From Ochrobactrum sp. CGA5 (GTDB taxonomy: Bacteria > Pseudomonadota > Alphaproteobacteria > Rhizobiales > Rhizobiaceae): 64,000 bases of DNA. The notes beneath the pieces are model-generated. The model saw only the letters and a list, made by a program, of their open reading frames with translations, did no database searches and was not told the DNA's origin. This document shows, in pieces, positions 17,756-27,044 of the stretch. Both the position numbers and the translations under genes were made by a program. Where the stretch lies: positions 1 through 64,000 of the forward strand of contig NZ_VCIG01000042.1 of assembly GCF_006345815.1 (NCBI RefSeq), given 5' to 3'. How positions within the stretch are numbered: the stretch's first letter is position 1; each line of letters begins with the position of its first letter.

Positions 17756-17918
17756 CTTACCCCATCCTAGTAGTGTATTTCCAGTCGGGGCGTAAAGCAG
17801 CACGCCCCTTGGAAACACGGCTGAAACAACTGCCTGGAACAGGTCCCGTCATTCGTTTCAACGAAACTGCCCCACACGCCCGGTCCGCCGCCTGTTGCCC
17901 GAACGGACCGGATTTGCA

Positions 17919-17958
17919 GCAGTTCCGGGAAAGGCTTCTTCAGCCTGCCCGGAACTGC
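17919..17958 (-). terminator. Stem-loop directly after flgE
   Basis: Perfect 11-base arms GCAGTTCCGGG (17919-17929) and CCCGGAACTGC (17948-17958) with additional GGC/GCC pairing in the loop. It lies 6 bases past the flgE stop on the minus strand; a second stem CGGTCCG/CGGACCG (17881-17910) follows. There is no long T-run, so it may be a processing or attenuation structure rather than a strong terminator. Confidence 0.55.
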
Positions 17959-17964
17959 GCCAAC

Positions 17965-19158
17965 TTATCTTTTCAGATTGACCAGCACGTCCATCAGTTC
18001 CGAGCCGGTCTGGAAGACTTTCGAATTGGCCGTATAACTACGCTGCGCCTCAATCATCTCGGTCAGTTCCTGCGCGATATCGGCATTGGATTCTTCCAAT
18101 GTGCCGGACATGACCTTGCCCATGCCTTCGCTCTGCGGGAAACCGAGGCGGACATCGCCAGATTCCGCGCTGGGCAGGAACACGTTGCCGCTGACGACCG
18201 TCATGCGATCGGGACTTGCCACATTGGCGAGCGGAATGCGCGCCAGGACCTTCTGTGTGCCGTTCTCATAGATGGCGACGACCGAACCGTCATTGGCCAC
18301 ATCCACGCCCTTGACCGAAGATGGCGCCTGACCGTTAATCTGCGCCTGCGAGATTGTATAATCACCGGCACGCTGCGTGGATGCACCCAGATTGAGGTTG
18401 AGATTCTGGCCGCCATATGGGCCAAGATCGACCGCGATGCCACCGGCAGATGTCATATCGCCCGTCGTCGGATCGAACGTCAGCGTCGTCGGGCCGCCGA
18501 CCACTGCATCATCGGCAGCGTTCTTGACCGTGACGCTCCATTCATCTGCGCCGGTTTTGGTGAAATAGACATCGAGCGTGATCTTCTCGCCCTTGTCATT
18601 ATAGGAGATCAGCGACGTTTTGTGATTGAACTCGCCCGCTGCCGGAATCTGATCGGTAGACGGCAAATTAACCGTGAAATTACCCGAGGTACTCGCCTCC
18701 GGCGGAAGTGCGGCGCTGTTGACATTGATAATGTTCAAGCCTGCCATTGTCAGCGCGCCAGCGGGATCGTTCGGGCCTGCGCCCAGCAGATAATAGCCGG
18801 CTGAATTGACCAGATTGCCGTTCTTGTCGGGAACGAAGGAACCTGCGCGTGTCAGGAAGGTCGAGCCATCTGCTCCCTGCACAACAAAATAGCCGTTACC
18901 GTCGATGGCAAGGTCGGTCGTGGAGGAGGTGGAGCGAATGCCACCCTGATCAGAAATGCCGTAACGAACATTGGTCAGAACGCTGCCGGAATTATACTGG
19001 CCGCCAGTGCTGGGCAACACGAGCGACGAAAACTGGGTTTCCGCACGCTTGTAACCGACGGTGCTCGCATTCGCGATGTTGTCAGCAACCGCCGACAGGC
19101 GGTTCGCCTGCGCGTTCATTCCCGAAACACCGGTCCGCATCATACCGTAGAGGCTCAT
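17965..19158 (-). CDS. flgE: Flagellar hook protein FlgE
   Basis: Structural hook protein, 397 residues. It has the flagellar rod/hook N-terminal motif (RLSAVADNIANASTVGYKR), the FlgE middle domain, and the C-terminal motif ELTEMIEAQRSYTANSKVFQT. ATG at 19158 has AGGAGC upstream; the frame is open to 19245 without family character. The 235 bases upstream (to the ftcR stop) must hold its promoter. In Brucella FlgE production depends on FtcR. Confidence 0.95.
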   Translation of the reverse strand: MSLYGMMRTGVSGMNAQANRLSAVADNIANASTVGYKRAETQFSSLVLPSTGGQYNSGSVLTNVRYGISDQGGIRSTSSTTDLAIDGNGYFVVQGADGSTFLTRAGSFVPDKNGNLVNSAGYYLLGAGPNDPAGALTMAGLNIINVNSAALPPEASTSGNFTVNLPSTDQIPAAGEFNHKTSLISYNDKGEKITLDVYFTKTGADEWSVTVKNAADDAVVGGPTTLTFDPTTGDMTSAGGIAVDLGPYGGQNLNLNLGASTQRAGDYTISQAQINGQAPSSVKGVDVANDGSVVAIYENGTQKVLARIPLANVASPDRMTVVSGNVFLPSAESGDVRLGFPQSEGMGKVMSGTLEESNADIAQELTEMIEAQRSYTANSKVFQTGSELMDVLVNLKR

Positions 19159-19393
19159 TGGCAGCTCCTGATTAGTTGTAGCAACCAGCTCGAAGACGGA
19201 AACTTTCAAGCTGTAGTTCTTAAAACCGAGCGGCGGAATCGGCACGGCGATCCACTCATCCGCGGCAAAGCTAACGGACCACGCTTGCGTGAAACTGTAG
19301 CCTCTGGATTTTCTACGCTTTTACTGGGGGACCGACGCGATTTCAGAAACTCGTAAAATGCTCGAAATCACAACACTGGAGGATGCAGCAATA

Positions 19394-20077
19394 TCACTCG
19401 ATATTGATGCAATAGCCAAGGAAGCGCTTGGAATCGATCGGATCGAAACCCATCTGCTCACGCAGCTTCTTGCGCAACTTGCTGATATGGCTTTCAACGA
19501 CGTTCTCTTCGACTTCACTGTCGAAAATGCCATAGATCGCGCTGAAAATCTGCGCTTTGTTCAGGCGGCGACCACGATTGGCGATCAAATATTCCAGGAT
19601 TCGGCGCTCGCGGCGCGGCAGCGGAAAATCAATGCCGTTGATCTGCGGATCGCGACCATCGGAGAATACACGTATCGGACCAAGCTCGGTGCCGCTGTCG
19701 TTGGAAGCGGCGGACGCGCCTGCGCGGCGACGAATTGCATTGATGCGCGCAAGAATCTCACGAACATGCACCGGCTTGCGAACGACGTCGTCAACCCCGG
19801 ATTGAAATAATTCAAGCGTATGCTCCAATGACGGGCGATCGTTCACGGCGATCACAGGCGCTTTGCAGCGTTCACGAATTCGGGCCGGAAGCCGATGCTG
19901 ATCAGCACATTCGCCGATCAGGAACGCCTCGACAGCCATGATATCCTGTTGTGGAACGCTCTCCACCCATTCATCGAAATCAGTAGGGGTAAAACCCGTT
20001 GTCGTGATGCCCTCGCGACCGAACCAGGAAGAGTATCCTTCAGTCACTATATCTCTGTCGTCTACGACAACAATCAT
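19394..20077 (-). CDS. ftcR: Flagellar two-component-type transcriptional regulator FtcR
   Basis: OmpR-type response regulator of 227 residues, the Brucella flagellar master regulator FtcR (Rem in Sinorhizobium). The receiver domain (1-115) has the acidic pair D6/D7 and the conserved lysine in VVRKP, but the position of the phosphate-accepting aspartate (end of strand 3, DIMAVE) is E50. The winged-helix domain (about 130-227) includes [15 protein letters not shown] and [15 protein letters not shown]. It stands alone between flgE and the transglycosylase gene and has a CtrA-type site upstream. Confidence 0.92.
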   Translation of the reverse strand: MIVVVDDRDIVTEGYSSWFGREGITTTGFTPTDFDEWVESVPQQDIMAVEAFLIGECADQHRLPARIRERCKAPVIAVNDRPSLEHTLELFQSGVDDVVRKPVHVREILARINAIRRRAGASAASNDSGTELGPIRVFSDGRDPQINGIDFPLPRRERRILEYLIANRGRRLNKAQIFSAIYGIFDSEVEENVVESHISKLRKKLREQMGFDPIDSKRFLGYCINIE

Positions 20078-20417
20078 CGGCCCGCCTTCCGAATCAATAT
20101 GTTAGCCCAAGCATGTTAGCAATAACTGGGGGAAGGAATCAGCAACAATGGCAATTTATTGCCCGCAATAAATTGGGATCAATTTTAGTGTTTACTAATT
20201 TAAAGGGAATCGCGCTGATTGCAAAGCACCTACCTCTTTAGAGGTAAGAACCTTAACCAAATGTTAATGGATCACGAACTTTTACGATTCTTTACAAGGG
20301 CTTAAAAAGCTATACGCTAAATTAGTCTCACTAGCGACTTCAATCAAAGGTTGATCGCCTTTGCGGCGATTGCACTTGACGGTCTGTTACAACCTGTAAA
20401 ATTTGGGGGACTCCTGT
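20078..20417. promoter_or_regulatory. AT-rich ftcR upstream region with a perfect CtrA-type site
   Basis: No gene is seen in these 340 bases. At 20253-20267 lies TTAACCAAATGTTAA, an exact TTAA-N7-TTAA match to the CtrA binding consensus, 176 bases before the ftcR start. An inverted repeat AATTTATTG...CAATAAATT is at about 20155-20174, and a small stem TACCTC/GAGGTA at about 20230-20245. The region is markedly more AT-rich than its surroundings, as expected of a regulated promoter. Confidence 0.6.
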
Positions 20418-21038
20418 TCAGCCGGAGCAGAAGCTGCGCGCTTGTGGCGTCCAGTTTCCGAAGCCTGTAGCAACCATATTCGTCATCACGCGACAGACAT
20501 AGCGCTTCTGGGCGGGGTCGTTATTTGGTCCTGCATGATAGCGTGCAACAGCCATTGTCCAGTTGCCTTCACGCTGTCGAAGCTGCTGCAGAAAGCGAGC
20601 CGCATAGTCGACGTTCAAGCTTGGCGTCAGCATCGCAGCGACCGACGGAAATTCCTTGCCGTGATAGTAGTAGTTGATCTGCATGCAACCAAGGTCGATC
20701 AGTTTCGCGCCTTCGGCCCGCACCTCGTCGAAGCGTCTCACCGCCGCCATCTGCGACGGCATGAATTCGGTCCGGCCTTCAATGTTCATCGCATAGGGTT
20801 GCAGGGAATTCTTGCGGCCGGTTTCCGTCAAACCGACCGCATAGAGGATGCCGAGCGGAACGTCGTAGCGTGCGGATGCCCGATGCATTTCACGCTCGCA
20901 GATGTTTTCGGCGCGGACCGCGCTACTGTCAAACAACCAGACCGCGGCTGCGACTATCATTGCGAGAATGGCCGTTCCCGCCATCCTGAGCGGTTTGCAT
21001 GTCCGAACGCTCGCGTCCTGACTGACCGGATTCGCCAT
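20418..21038 (-). CDS. Lytic transglycosylase (SLT domain), likely flagellar peptidoglycan hydrolase
   Basis: Exported or membrane-anchored transglycosylase, 206 residues. A hydrophobic segment (about 20-43) precedes the catalytic domain; the catalytic glutamate is in AVGLTETGRKNSLQPYAMN, and YHAGPNND matches the family's YNAG motif. In Rhodobacter a stand-alone enzyme (SltF) supplies the muramidase activity that single-domain FlgJ lacks, and this gene is a good candidate for that role. The start at 21038 overlaps fliK by 110 bases; ATG at 20984 would still overlap it by 56. Confidence 0.82.
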   Translation of the reverse strand: MANPVSQDASVRTCKPLRMAGTAILAMIVAAAVWLFDSSAVRAENICEREMHRASARYDVPLGILYAVGLTETGRKNSLQPYAMNIEGRTEFMPSQMAAVRRFDEVRAEGAKLIDLGCMQINYYYHGKEFPSVAAMLTPSLNVDYAARFLQQLRQREGNWTMAVARYHAGPNNDPAQKRYVCRVMTNMVATGFGNWTPQARSFCSG

Positions 21039-22167
21039 CTCGCCTGCCCTCGCCGCTCATAAAGCCCGCCTGCGTCTGCGCGCCGTTTCGTCCGTCAAAG
21101 CCCTGCTGCATGCTGAAAGCCTGCTGCTGCCCCGCTTGATGGCCACTCGCCTGTTGCTGACCCGTGTTCTGCGATGCCTGAGCCTGCTGCACGGCACCTG
21201 CTGCATTACGGTCGGCAACCGTAACCGAAATTTTCGCATCGTCTGCGATGCCCGTCGCTTTCAGCGCTTTCTCGATCATCGACCGGTCGGCAGCGAGCGC
21301 TTCCGCCGCATTTGCCTTTTCAGCAACGAGATGCACCTCAACACCTTCTGACGCCACGCGAATGCGAGCAGTCACCGCTCCCAGCTCCGCTGGATCAAGC
21401 CTGATCTGCAGGGTCTTTACCGTGCCAAAGCTGCGTTCGGAGACCACCTGAATGTCGGCGATTCGGACCGCGGTCTGTGATTGCCTGGCTGACGCCTTGA
21501 CGTCAGCAGGCATATTGCTTTTTGCGGTTGGCTGCTGCTGGATGTCGGTTCTGTCATGCATCTGACCAGACTGCTGTTGTACCTGTCCTCTATCTGCTTT
21601 CGGATGGCTGGCGAAGTCCTCCGAAACGCTTTCAGCTTGCTTATCGCCAATCGCATCCGGCACATCCTGGGGCACGGACTGAACGGTTGCAGTGCTGACC
21701 GAAGATGTCTTTGAGGCTGGTCCCTTCTTCTGGTCACGGTGCGCGGCCGTCGCATCGTCGCCTTGCTCATCGGCCTGTTTTGGGCCTGCGTCCACAATTA
21801 AGGCAGAAAGCGGATCGGGGACGTTTTTGTCGTTTTCCGCGAGATTTCGAGTGGCAAAATTGTGATTTGCCCCCTTAAAATCAGGTGAAGAAGCGGCCAA
21901 AGAAAGGAGATTTTGTGGCAACGCGAAAATTGCAACCGGCTTACCCTCCTCTTCATCCTTCGCTGCCGGTCCGTCCACGCTAACCTCGGCTTCGCTCTCA
22001 TCCTTCTTTTCGACCTTGCCCTGAGGCTTTTCGATAAGCGAACTGAACAATTTTGTCAGACCGGTATTATCCTGCCCCTCTCCCTCAGCTTTCGGCTGAG
22101 GAAGAGCCGGATTCCGGGTGAGCGAAGCAAGTCGGCTGGTGGAATTCGGCAGGATGTCAATGCTCAT
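20929..22167 (-). CDS. fliK: Flagellar hook-length control protein FliK
   Basis: Secreted molecular ruler that sets hook length and triggers the switch to filament export. It has 412 residues, with a long low-complexity N-terminal and middle part rich in Gln, Lys, Asp and Ala. The conserved C-terminal domain around 235-315 includes TLQIRLDPAELGAVTARIRV, then a Gln-rich and Gly/Arg/Asp-rich tail. Such long disordered regions are usual for FliK. The 3' end overlaps the transglycosylase gene in another frame; the start overlaps the motC stop by 4 bases. Confidence 0.88.
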   Translation of the reverse strand: MSIDILPNSTSRLASLTRNPALPQPKAEGEGQDNTGLTKLFSSLIEKPQGKVEKKDESEAEVSVDGPAAKDEEEGKPVAIFALPQNLLSLAASSPDFKGANHNFATRNLAENDKNVPDPLSALIVDAGPKQADEQGDDATAAHRDQKKGPASKTSSVSTATVQSVPQDVPDAIGDKQAESVSEDFASHPKADRGQVQQQSGQMHDRTDIQQQPTAKSNMPADVKASARQSQTAVRIADIQVVSERSFGTVKTLQIRLDPAELGAVTARIRVASEGVEVHLVAEKANAAEALAADRSMIEKALKATGIADDAKISVTVADRNAAGAVQQAQASQNTGQQQASGHQAGQQQAFSMQQGFDGRNGAQTQAGFMSGEGRRDGESGQSGRERSDMQTAQDGGNGHSRNDSRSRGLVV

Positions 22168-23471
22168 TGAACTGTCTTTCCTAGCAGGGCATCGATCTCG
22201 GCGAGTTTGCGCCGGGCATCTTCCATCGTCTTCTGCAAGTCGTATTCCGGCTGGTTCCTGACTGGCTTCAGATTGACTACCATCGGGCTCGGAATCGTGT
22301 TTGGTGTGGGCGTTTCCACCTCGCGGTTCCGCGATTCCGCCACTGCCATCGGCGGCACATCCCGTTCGGTGATGGCAGGTTTTGCTGGCGGCAATGCGTC
22401 CGGCGTACGGGTAACCACCGTGCCGACCGTTTCAGCGGCTTTCAGCAGCTTTCGGTCCCGCTCCTGTAGTTTATCCGGTGCAATCTGTGACAACTCGCGA
22501 AGCGCGCTGCCCGCTGAATCTGATGCTACATCGCTTGCAGCTGCATAGAGATTGGCGCGGGTGGGGTCGGCTTTCAGTCTGTCGGCAAGTTTCTTCGCCT
22601 CAGCCGACATGAACCGCGCTCGTTCCGTCTGTCCATCGACAAGCGCACCGCGCGCAATTTGCAGATAGAGCGAATATTGCATGACAGGATCAGCAGATCC
22701 GATCAGCTTTGCCAGTTCCGCATTACCGATACGGTCGTTGAGTTTCACCGCCGCATCGACAAATTGCGCCATAAAATCTCGCATATAGGGCGAACGGGGA
22801 AAGCGCTGGAGATAGTTTCGCGACAGAAGCCTGATCTTGTCGGCGTCACCGAGCTTGGCTGCAATGGGCATAGATCGGCGGATCGCAGCTTCCTCGAACA
22901 AGGTACCCGGCGCGTCGAGCCGCACCTGATCGAGCCGTATCAAGGCCGTCGCGGGATCGAAGGCTGTCATCTGGCTGGCGGTCACGAGCACAATCGACGC
23001 CTTCAGTTCCGTCGGAACGTCAGATGACAGCGGAACCGAAAAAAGCTTCACCACCTCAATCGTCTGGCCGGAAGCATAAGCGAGCGCGCCCTTCACCAGT
23101 TCTGGAGGCACAGCATCCGACTTCAGGTCGGCCAGAACCTTGCGCACCGCGTCCGGATTGCCGCCATTGAAGAGATAGATGATCGCCGCATAGACATTTT
23201 CCGGATTGCTCCAGACGTCATTGGACGCTCGCCCCATATCAGCGCTGACAATCCCCAAAAGCTTGTTCAGCATAACGACTGCTTCCGGCTTTCCGGCAAC
23301 GACCTGATCCTGCAACATGCGTAAAGACCGCACGAGCTTGTAAGGCTCCAGCACCGGCAGCGCGCGCGTCTCGGCCCGAGCCTGCGTTTGCGCAATGGCC
23401 GGATAAACCACTCCCAGCAGGGAGAAGCCTGCAACGCATGCCAGCAAAGTGCGCATGGCGAGCTGCATCAT
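22164..23471 (-). CDS. motC: Periplasmic motility protein MotC
   Basis: Rhizobial-type periplasmic motor protein, 435 residues, which in Sinorhizobium binds MotB and is needed for torque generation. A signal peptide (about 1-27, ending YPAIAQ) is followed by a helical repeat-like domain beginning LVRSLRMLQDQVVAGKPEAVVMLNKLLG and a proline-rich then helical C-terminus. It overlaps motB by 4 bases and fliK by 4 bases. Confidence 0.93.
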   Translation of the reverse strand: MMQLAMRTLLACVAGFSLLGVVYPAIAQTQARAETRALPVLEPYKLVRSLRMLQDQVVAGKPEAVVMLNKLLGIVSADMGRASNDVWSNPENVYAAIIYLFNGGNPDAVRKVLADLKSDAVPPELVKGALAYASGQTIEVVKLFSVPLSSDVPTELKASIVLVTASQMTAFDPATALIRLDQVRLDAPGTLFEEAAIRRSMPIAAKLGDADKIRLLSRNYLQRFPRSPYMRDFMAQFVDAAVKLNDRIGNAELAKLIGSADPVMQYSLYLQIARGALVDGQTERARFMSAEAKKLADRLKADPTRANLYAAASDVASDSAGSALRELSQIAPDKLQERDRKLLKAAETVGTVVTRTPDALPPAKPAITERDVPPMAVAESRNREVETPTPNTIPSPMVVNLKPVRNQPEYDLQKTMEDARRKLAEIDALLGKTVQ

Positions 23472-24583
23472 GGAGCAGACTTCAGGAAAATATCGATGCG
23501 GCGGTTTTCAGCCGCATTCGGATCGTTGGGATTCTTTGGCTGGCGGTCGGCATAGCCTTCGACACGCAGCACGCGCTTTTCGTCAAGCCCGCCACGAACC
23601 AGCATGTAGTATGCCATCTGCGCACGCGCCGAGGACAGACGCCAATTGTCATAGGTCGCGCTCTTGAACGGGCGCGCATCGGTGTGTCCGCTGATGATGA
23701 CTTCGCCGGGCTGACGGGAGATGACCTGCGCTATACGCTCCAGCATTTGCACTACGCGGGCATCCGGCTTGGCCGAGCCGATGGTGAACATGCCATAGTC
23801 GACCTTGTCAGTTAGCTGGATCATCACTCCGCCTTCGACGGGAACGACTGTAACATCGGGCATTGGCTCGGCCTTCTTCACCCCGGTACCTTCCGTCGCG
23901 GTTTCACCTTCAGCCGCCTTCTTCAGATCGGCGATAAGCTGTTCCTTCGTTTCCGCAGGCTTTTGGGCCTCCTCGGACTTCGTCGGGGTTGTTTCAGGCT
24001 TGGATGGGGCGGCGGGTGCAGCATCGGGCGGCGTCAGATCTTCAACGGCCTTGCTCGACCAGTAATCCGGGCTGAACGGATCGCGATAGGCTTCGCCGCC
24101 CTCAGCGCCCGTAGCGGGTCCGGATTGCGATGTGCCGCCGTCGCCCTTTGCGGACTGATTTTGCAACACACCGGTTTCATGAGCCAGTTCCGACAGGACC
24201 GCATAAGGTTCGCGGAAAAGCTGCCGCTCCTCCTGCTCGCTTGGCGGCGCAACCGTAGTATCGTTGATGACCTTAGTGCTGTTTTCGATCTGCTGGTCGC
24301 TTTCATAGCGAACCTTGCCATCTTTCTCCTCAACGTCCTGCACGCCCTTGGGACTTGAATGGCGGTCCATCAGTTTGACTGGGTTGAAATAGCTGGCAAC
24401 CGCCGCCTTGGTTTCCTCATTGGCGGCATTGATGAGCCACATAACAAGGAAAAAGGCCATCATGGCAGTCATGAAGTCGGCATAAGCGATCTTCCACACA
24501 CCGCCATGATGACTGTCATGGTCGTCATGTCCGCCGCGGCGAACAATGACGATCTCACGTTTGGTTTCGGGGTCGATGCTCAT
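23468..24583 (-). CDS. motB: Flagellar motor stator protein MotB
   Basis: Stator subunit, 371 residues. A single membrane helix contains the proton-binding aspartate (D36 in AYADFMTAMMAFFLVMWLI). The C-terminal OmpA/peptidoglycan-binding domain starts near 250 and includes ISGHTDARPF and RVLRVEGYADRQP. A long acidic and proline-rich linker (about 70-240) is typical of rhizobial MotB. An HDDHDSHH stretch precedes the membrane segment. The partner motA is on the plus strand at 39054. Confidence 0.95.
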   Translation of the reverse strand: MSIDPETKREIVIVRRGGHDDHDSHHGGVWKIAYADFMTAMMAFFLVMWLINAANEETKAAVASYFNPVKLMDRHSSPKGVQDVEEKDGKVRYESDQQIENSTKVINDTTVAPPSEQEERQLFREPYAVLSELAHETGVLQNQSAKGDGGTSQSGPATGAEGGEAYRDPFSPDYWSSKAVEDLTPPDAAPAAPSKPETTPTKSEEAQKPAETKEQLIADLKKAAEGETATEGTGVKKAEPMPDVTVVPVEGGVMIQLTDKVDYGMFTIGSAKPDARVVQMLERIAQVISRQPGEVIISGHTDARPFKSATYDNWRLSSARAQMAYYMLVRGGLDEKRVLRVEGYADRQPKNPNDPNAAENRRIDIFLKSAP

Positions 24584-25287
24584 TGAACCGCAGCCTTCAA
24601 TTCTTCAAGAAGCGGCGCGAGGCGCGTTTCAAGCATTCGCTCGCCAAAGGAAAAGGAAAGTTCGTCTGCTGCGTTTTCTGAAAACCGGCAACCTGACGGC
24701 AACAGGGCAGCATGATCCCGAAGCGGCGCAATCAGTCGCGCCGGACCGGAAATCTCCGGTGCTTCGCCGTCCAGCGCCAGTGACGCAATACGCCGCGCAA
24801 ATTCTGCGACAGCCTCGCGTTCCAATTTTCCCGCGAGTAGAGGCCCCAAGATCTCGGCGATCTGGACAGAAAAATTTCGCTCAAGTGCGGTCAAGGCTTC
24901 GGTGAGGCTGCCTGCCAGCAACAAAGCCTGCTCACGCGAAAACGCGGCGCGCAGTGTTTCGATCTCCGTCTCATGCTCACGCACAAGCCGTGCCTTCTCG
25001 GCCTCGTAAAGCGCCTGCGCTTGCGCATGGCCGTCCTCACGTCCCGCTTCAAAAGCCACGCGCCTTTCTTCCTCCACAGCAATAATGGCTGCAACTTCCG
25101 CCTGCTCGTTAGCGGCCGCCTTCTCAGGCGAAACGTGGCGCTTCGGTTCAGCGCCCTCGACATATGGCGGAGGAGTTTCTTTCAGCGGCTTGGGTGGCGC
25201 GGGCGCCGCAATAATCTCGACCGCCTCATCCTCAATATGATGGGTCGAAAAATCGGGAAGATAACGGCTGAGGGAAAGCGCGCTCAT
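24580..25287 (-). CDS. FliH-like protein between motB and fliF
   Basis: Acidic protein of 235 residues. The proline-rich first 50 residues are followed by a long helical region (about 55-130, VEEERRVAFEAGREDGHAQ and onward) and a compact C-terminal part. This architecture, the glycine-containing helix and the place beside fliF suggest the FliH role (stator of the FliI export ATPase), and no other fliH candidate is in the cluster. Conserved residues are too few for certainty. It overlaps motB by 4 bases and follows fliF by 2. Confidence 0.55.
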   Translation of the reverse strand: MSALSLSRYLPDFSTHHIEDEAVEIIAAPAPPKPLKETPPPYVEGAEPKRHVSPEKAAANEQAEVAAIIAVEEERRVAFEAGREDGHAQAQALYEAEKARLVREHETEIETLRAAFSREQALLLAGSLTEALTALERNFSVQIAEILGPLLAGKLEREAVAEFARRIASLALDGEAPEISGPARLIAPLRDHAALLPSGCRFSENAADELSFSFGERMLETRLAPLLEELKAAVQ

Positions 25288-25289
25288 CG

Positions 25290-27044
25290 TCAGGCAGCCT
25301 CAAGCTCCGGCCTGCCCGAAACCTTTATTGACGATTCCCTCGATGGTTGAGCTTCGCGGCTGGCGGCGTTTTCATGAATCCACTGCTTGAGAACAGCGGC
25401 GACGCGCTCCTCATCCATGTCGATCATCTGTTCCAGACGCAGCCTGGCGGGCATACGCATGCGCTGGCGAAGATCGCTGAGGCTGGTCTTCATCTGGTCG
25501 GCATAGGCTTCCGGCCCGCCAATGACTGCCTGCACACCTTCAGCAGCCGCCTGACCGCCAACGAAATTCGGCGTCGCCACTTCGCTGGTCTCGCGTACGG
25601 CCACTTCCGTACCGGTCGGCTTGGCATTCTGGTCACGCAGCAGCGGACGCAGGCCGAACCAGATCAGGAGACCGACAGCGGCAAGGATGGCGAGCGCATT
25701 GACATAGGAGCCGCTCTGGCGAAGCACCGTGTCGGTCCAGGGAGTGGAAACCGGTTCCATATCGGCACCGGCTGGATCGAGGAAGTTCACCGCCGTCACA
25801 TTAATGACATCGCCACGATCCGCATTCAGACCCGCAGCAGTCGCAACAAGGTCCCTGATCTTGGTGATCTGCTGGTCGACGAAATTCGCTGGCGGCGGTG
25901 TGGTGCCGGCGGTTTCCAGAAGCCGCGCCTGATCGATGACCACGGCAATGGAAAGTCGCTTGACGGTATATCCGTCACTGACCGTGGAGACCGTCTTGCT
26001 GTTCATTTCGTAATTGGTCAGTTCCTCGCGGCGGTCGGTCTTTTCCGTCGAGCTTTCGCCGTTACGGTTCTGGATTTCTTCCTGCGGAATGTTCTGCTCT
26101 ACCCCAGTTGCGTTGTCGTTACGATTGTTGCGGGAATCGCCGCTTTCACGGACAACACGCACGGACCGTTCCACTCGGGATTCAGGGTCGTAGGTGGTTT
26201 CGTTGATCTGGCGGCGGTCCGTATCGAGTACGGCCTGGACGCTTGTCTGGAAATGACCAATGCCGAGATAGGGCGCCAGTGCCTTGCGGATGCTGTCGTC
26301 CACGTTGCCTGCAACCTGCTGTTCCAGCGAGGCAGTCATGAGCGCCGCGCCATTGGCCGCTTCACCAGCCGATGCCAGAAGGCGGCCATTGGTATCGAGT
26401 ACAGTGACCGCGGAAGCGTCGAGCGATGGAACGGCGGCGGCGACCAACTGACGGATGGACTGGGCGGATTCGGCAGCAAAGCCGCCCTCGGCACGAATGA
26501 CCACCGAAGCGGATGGCTTCTGGTCGCCCCGACGGAACGAACCCTTTTCGGCGAGAACGATGTGAACACGTGCAGCTTTCACACCGCGAATGGCCTGAAT
26601 GGTGCGGGCAATTTCACCTTCGAGCGCGCGCACACGCGTGATTTCCTGCATGAATGAGGTGAGACCGAGCGACCCCATATTGTCGAATAGTTCGTAACCG
26701 GCGTTGTTCGAGGTCGGCAGGCCCTTTTCGGCCAGATACATCCGGGCATTTTCGGCTTTGCCGATGGGCACGAGAATGGACGAGCCGTCGGCTTTCACGT
26801 CGAAAGGAATGCCTGCTTCGCCGAGCGCGAGGCCCATGCGGTTCACGTCATCCCGCGAAAGCCCAACATAAAGTGTCTCGTAGGATGGGCGGCTCAGATA
26901 GATGCTCGTGTAGAGGATCGCGCCCATAAGTGCCGCGCCCACCAGTCCGAGCGCGATGAGTTTTCGCGCGCCGAGTTTACCGAGCGTACCTTTGAGCTGT
27001 TCGATCAATTGCTGGAAATTCTGCTGCATCAACACCACCGCCAT
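25290..27044 (-). CDS. fliF: Flagellar MS-ring protein FliF
   Basis: Forms the MS ring in the inner membrane, 584 residues. There are two membrane segments (about 28-50 and 455-475) flanking a periplasmic region with the ring-building motifs SRPSYETLYVGLSRDDVNRM and ITRVRALEGEIARTIQ. The cytoplasmic C-terminus (LRLEQMIDMDEERVAAVLKQWI) is the FliG-binding segment. It heads the fliF-fliH-like-motB-motC-fliK run. The start MAVVLMQQNFQQ could also be the ATG five codons in. Confidence 0.95.
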   Translation of the reverse strand: MAVVLMQQNFQQLIEQLKGTLGKLGARKLIALGLVGAALMGAILYTSIYLSRPSYETLYVGLSRDDVNRMGLALGEAGIPFDVKADGSSILVPIGKAENARMYLAEKGLPTSNNAGYELFDNMGSLGLTSFMQEITRVRALEGEIARTIQAIRGVKAARVHIVLAEKGSFRRGDQKPSASVVIRAEGGFAAESAQSIRQLVAAAVPSLDASAVTVLDTNGRLLASAGEAANGAALMTASLEQQVAGNVDDSIRKALAPYLGIGHFQTSVQAVLDTDRRQINETTYDPESRVERSVRVVRESGDSRNNRNDNATGVEQNIPQEEIQNRNGESSTEKTDRREELTNYEMNSKTVSTVSDGYTVKRLSIAVVIDQARLLETAGTTPPPANFVDQQITKIRDLVATAAGLNADRGDVINVTAVNFLDPAGADMEPVSTPWTDTVLRQSGSYVNALAILAAVGLLIWFGLRPLLRDQNAKPTGTEVAVRETSEVATPNFVGGQAAAEGVQAVIGGPEAYADQMKTSLSDLRQRMRMPARLRLEQMIDMDEERVAAVLKQWIHENAASREAQPSRESSIKVSGRPELEAA

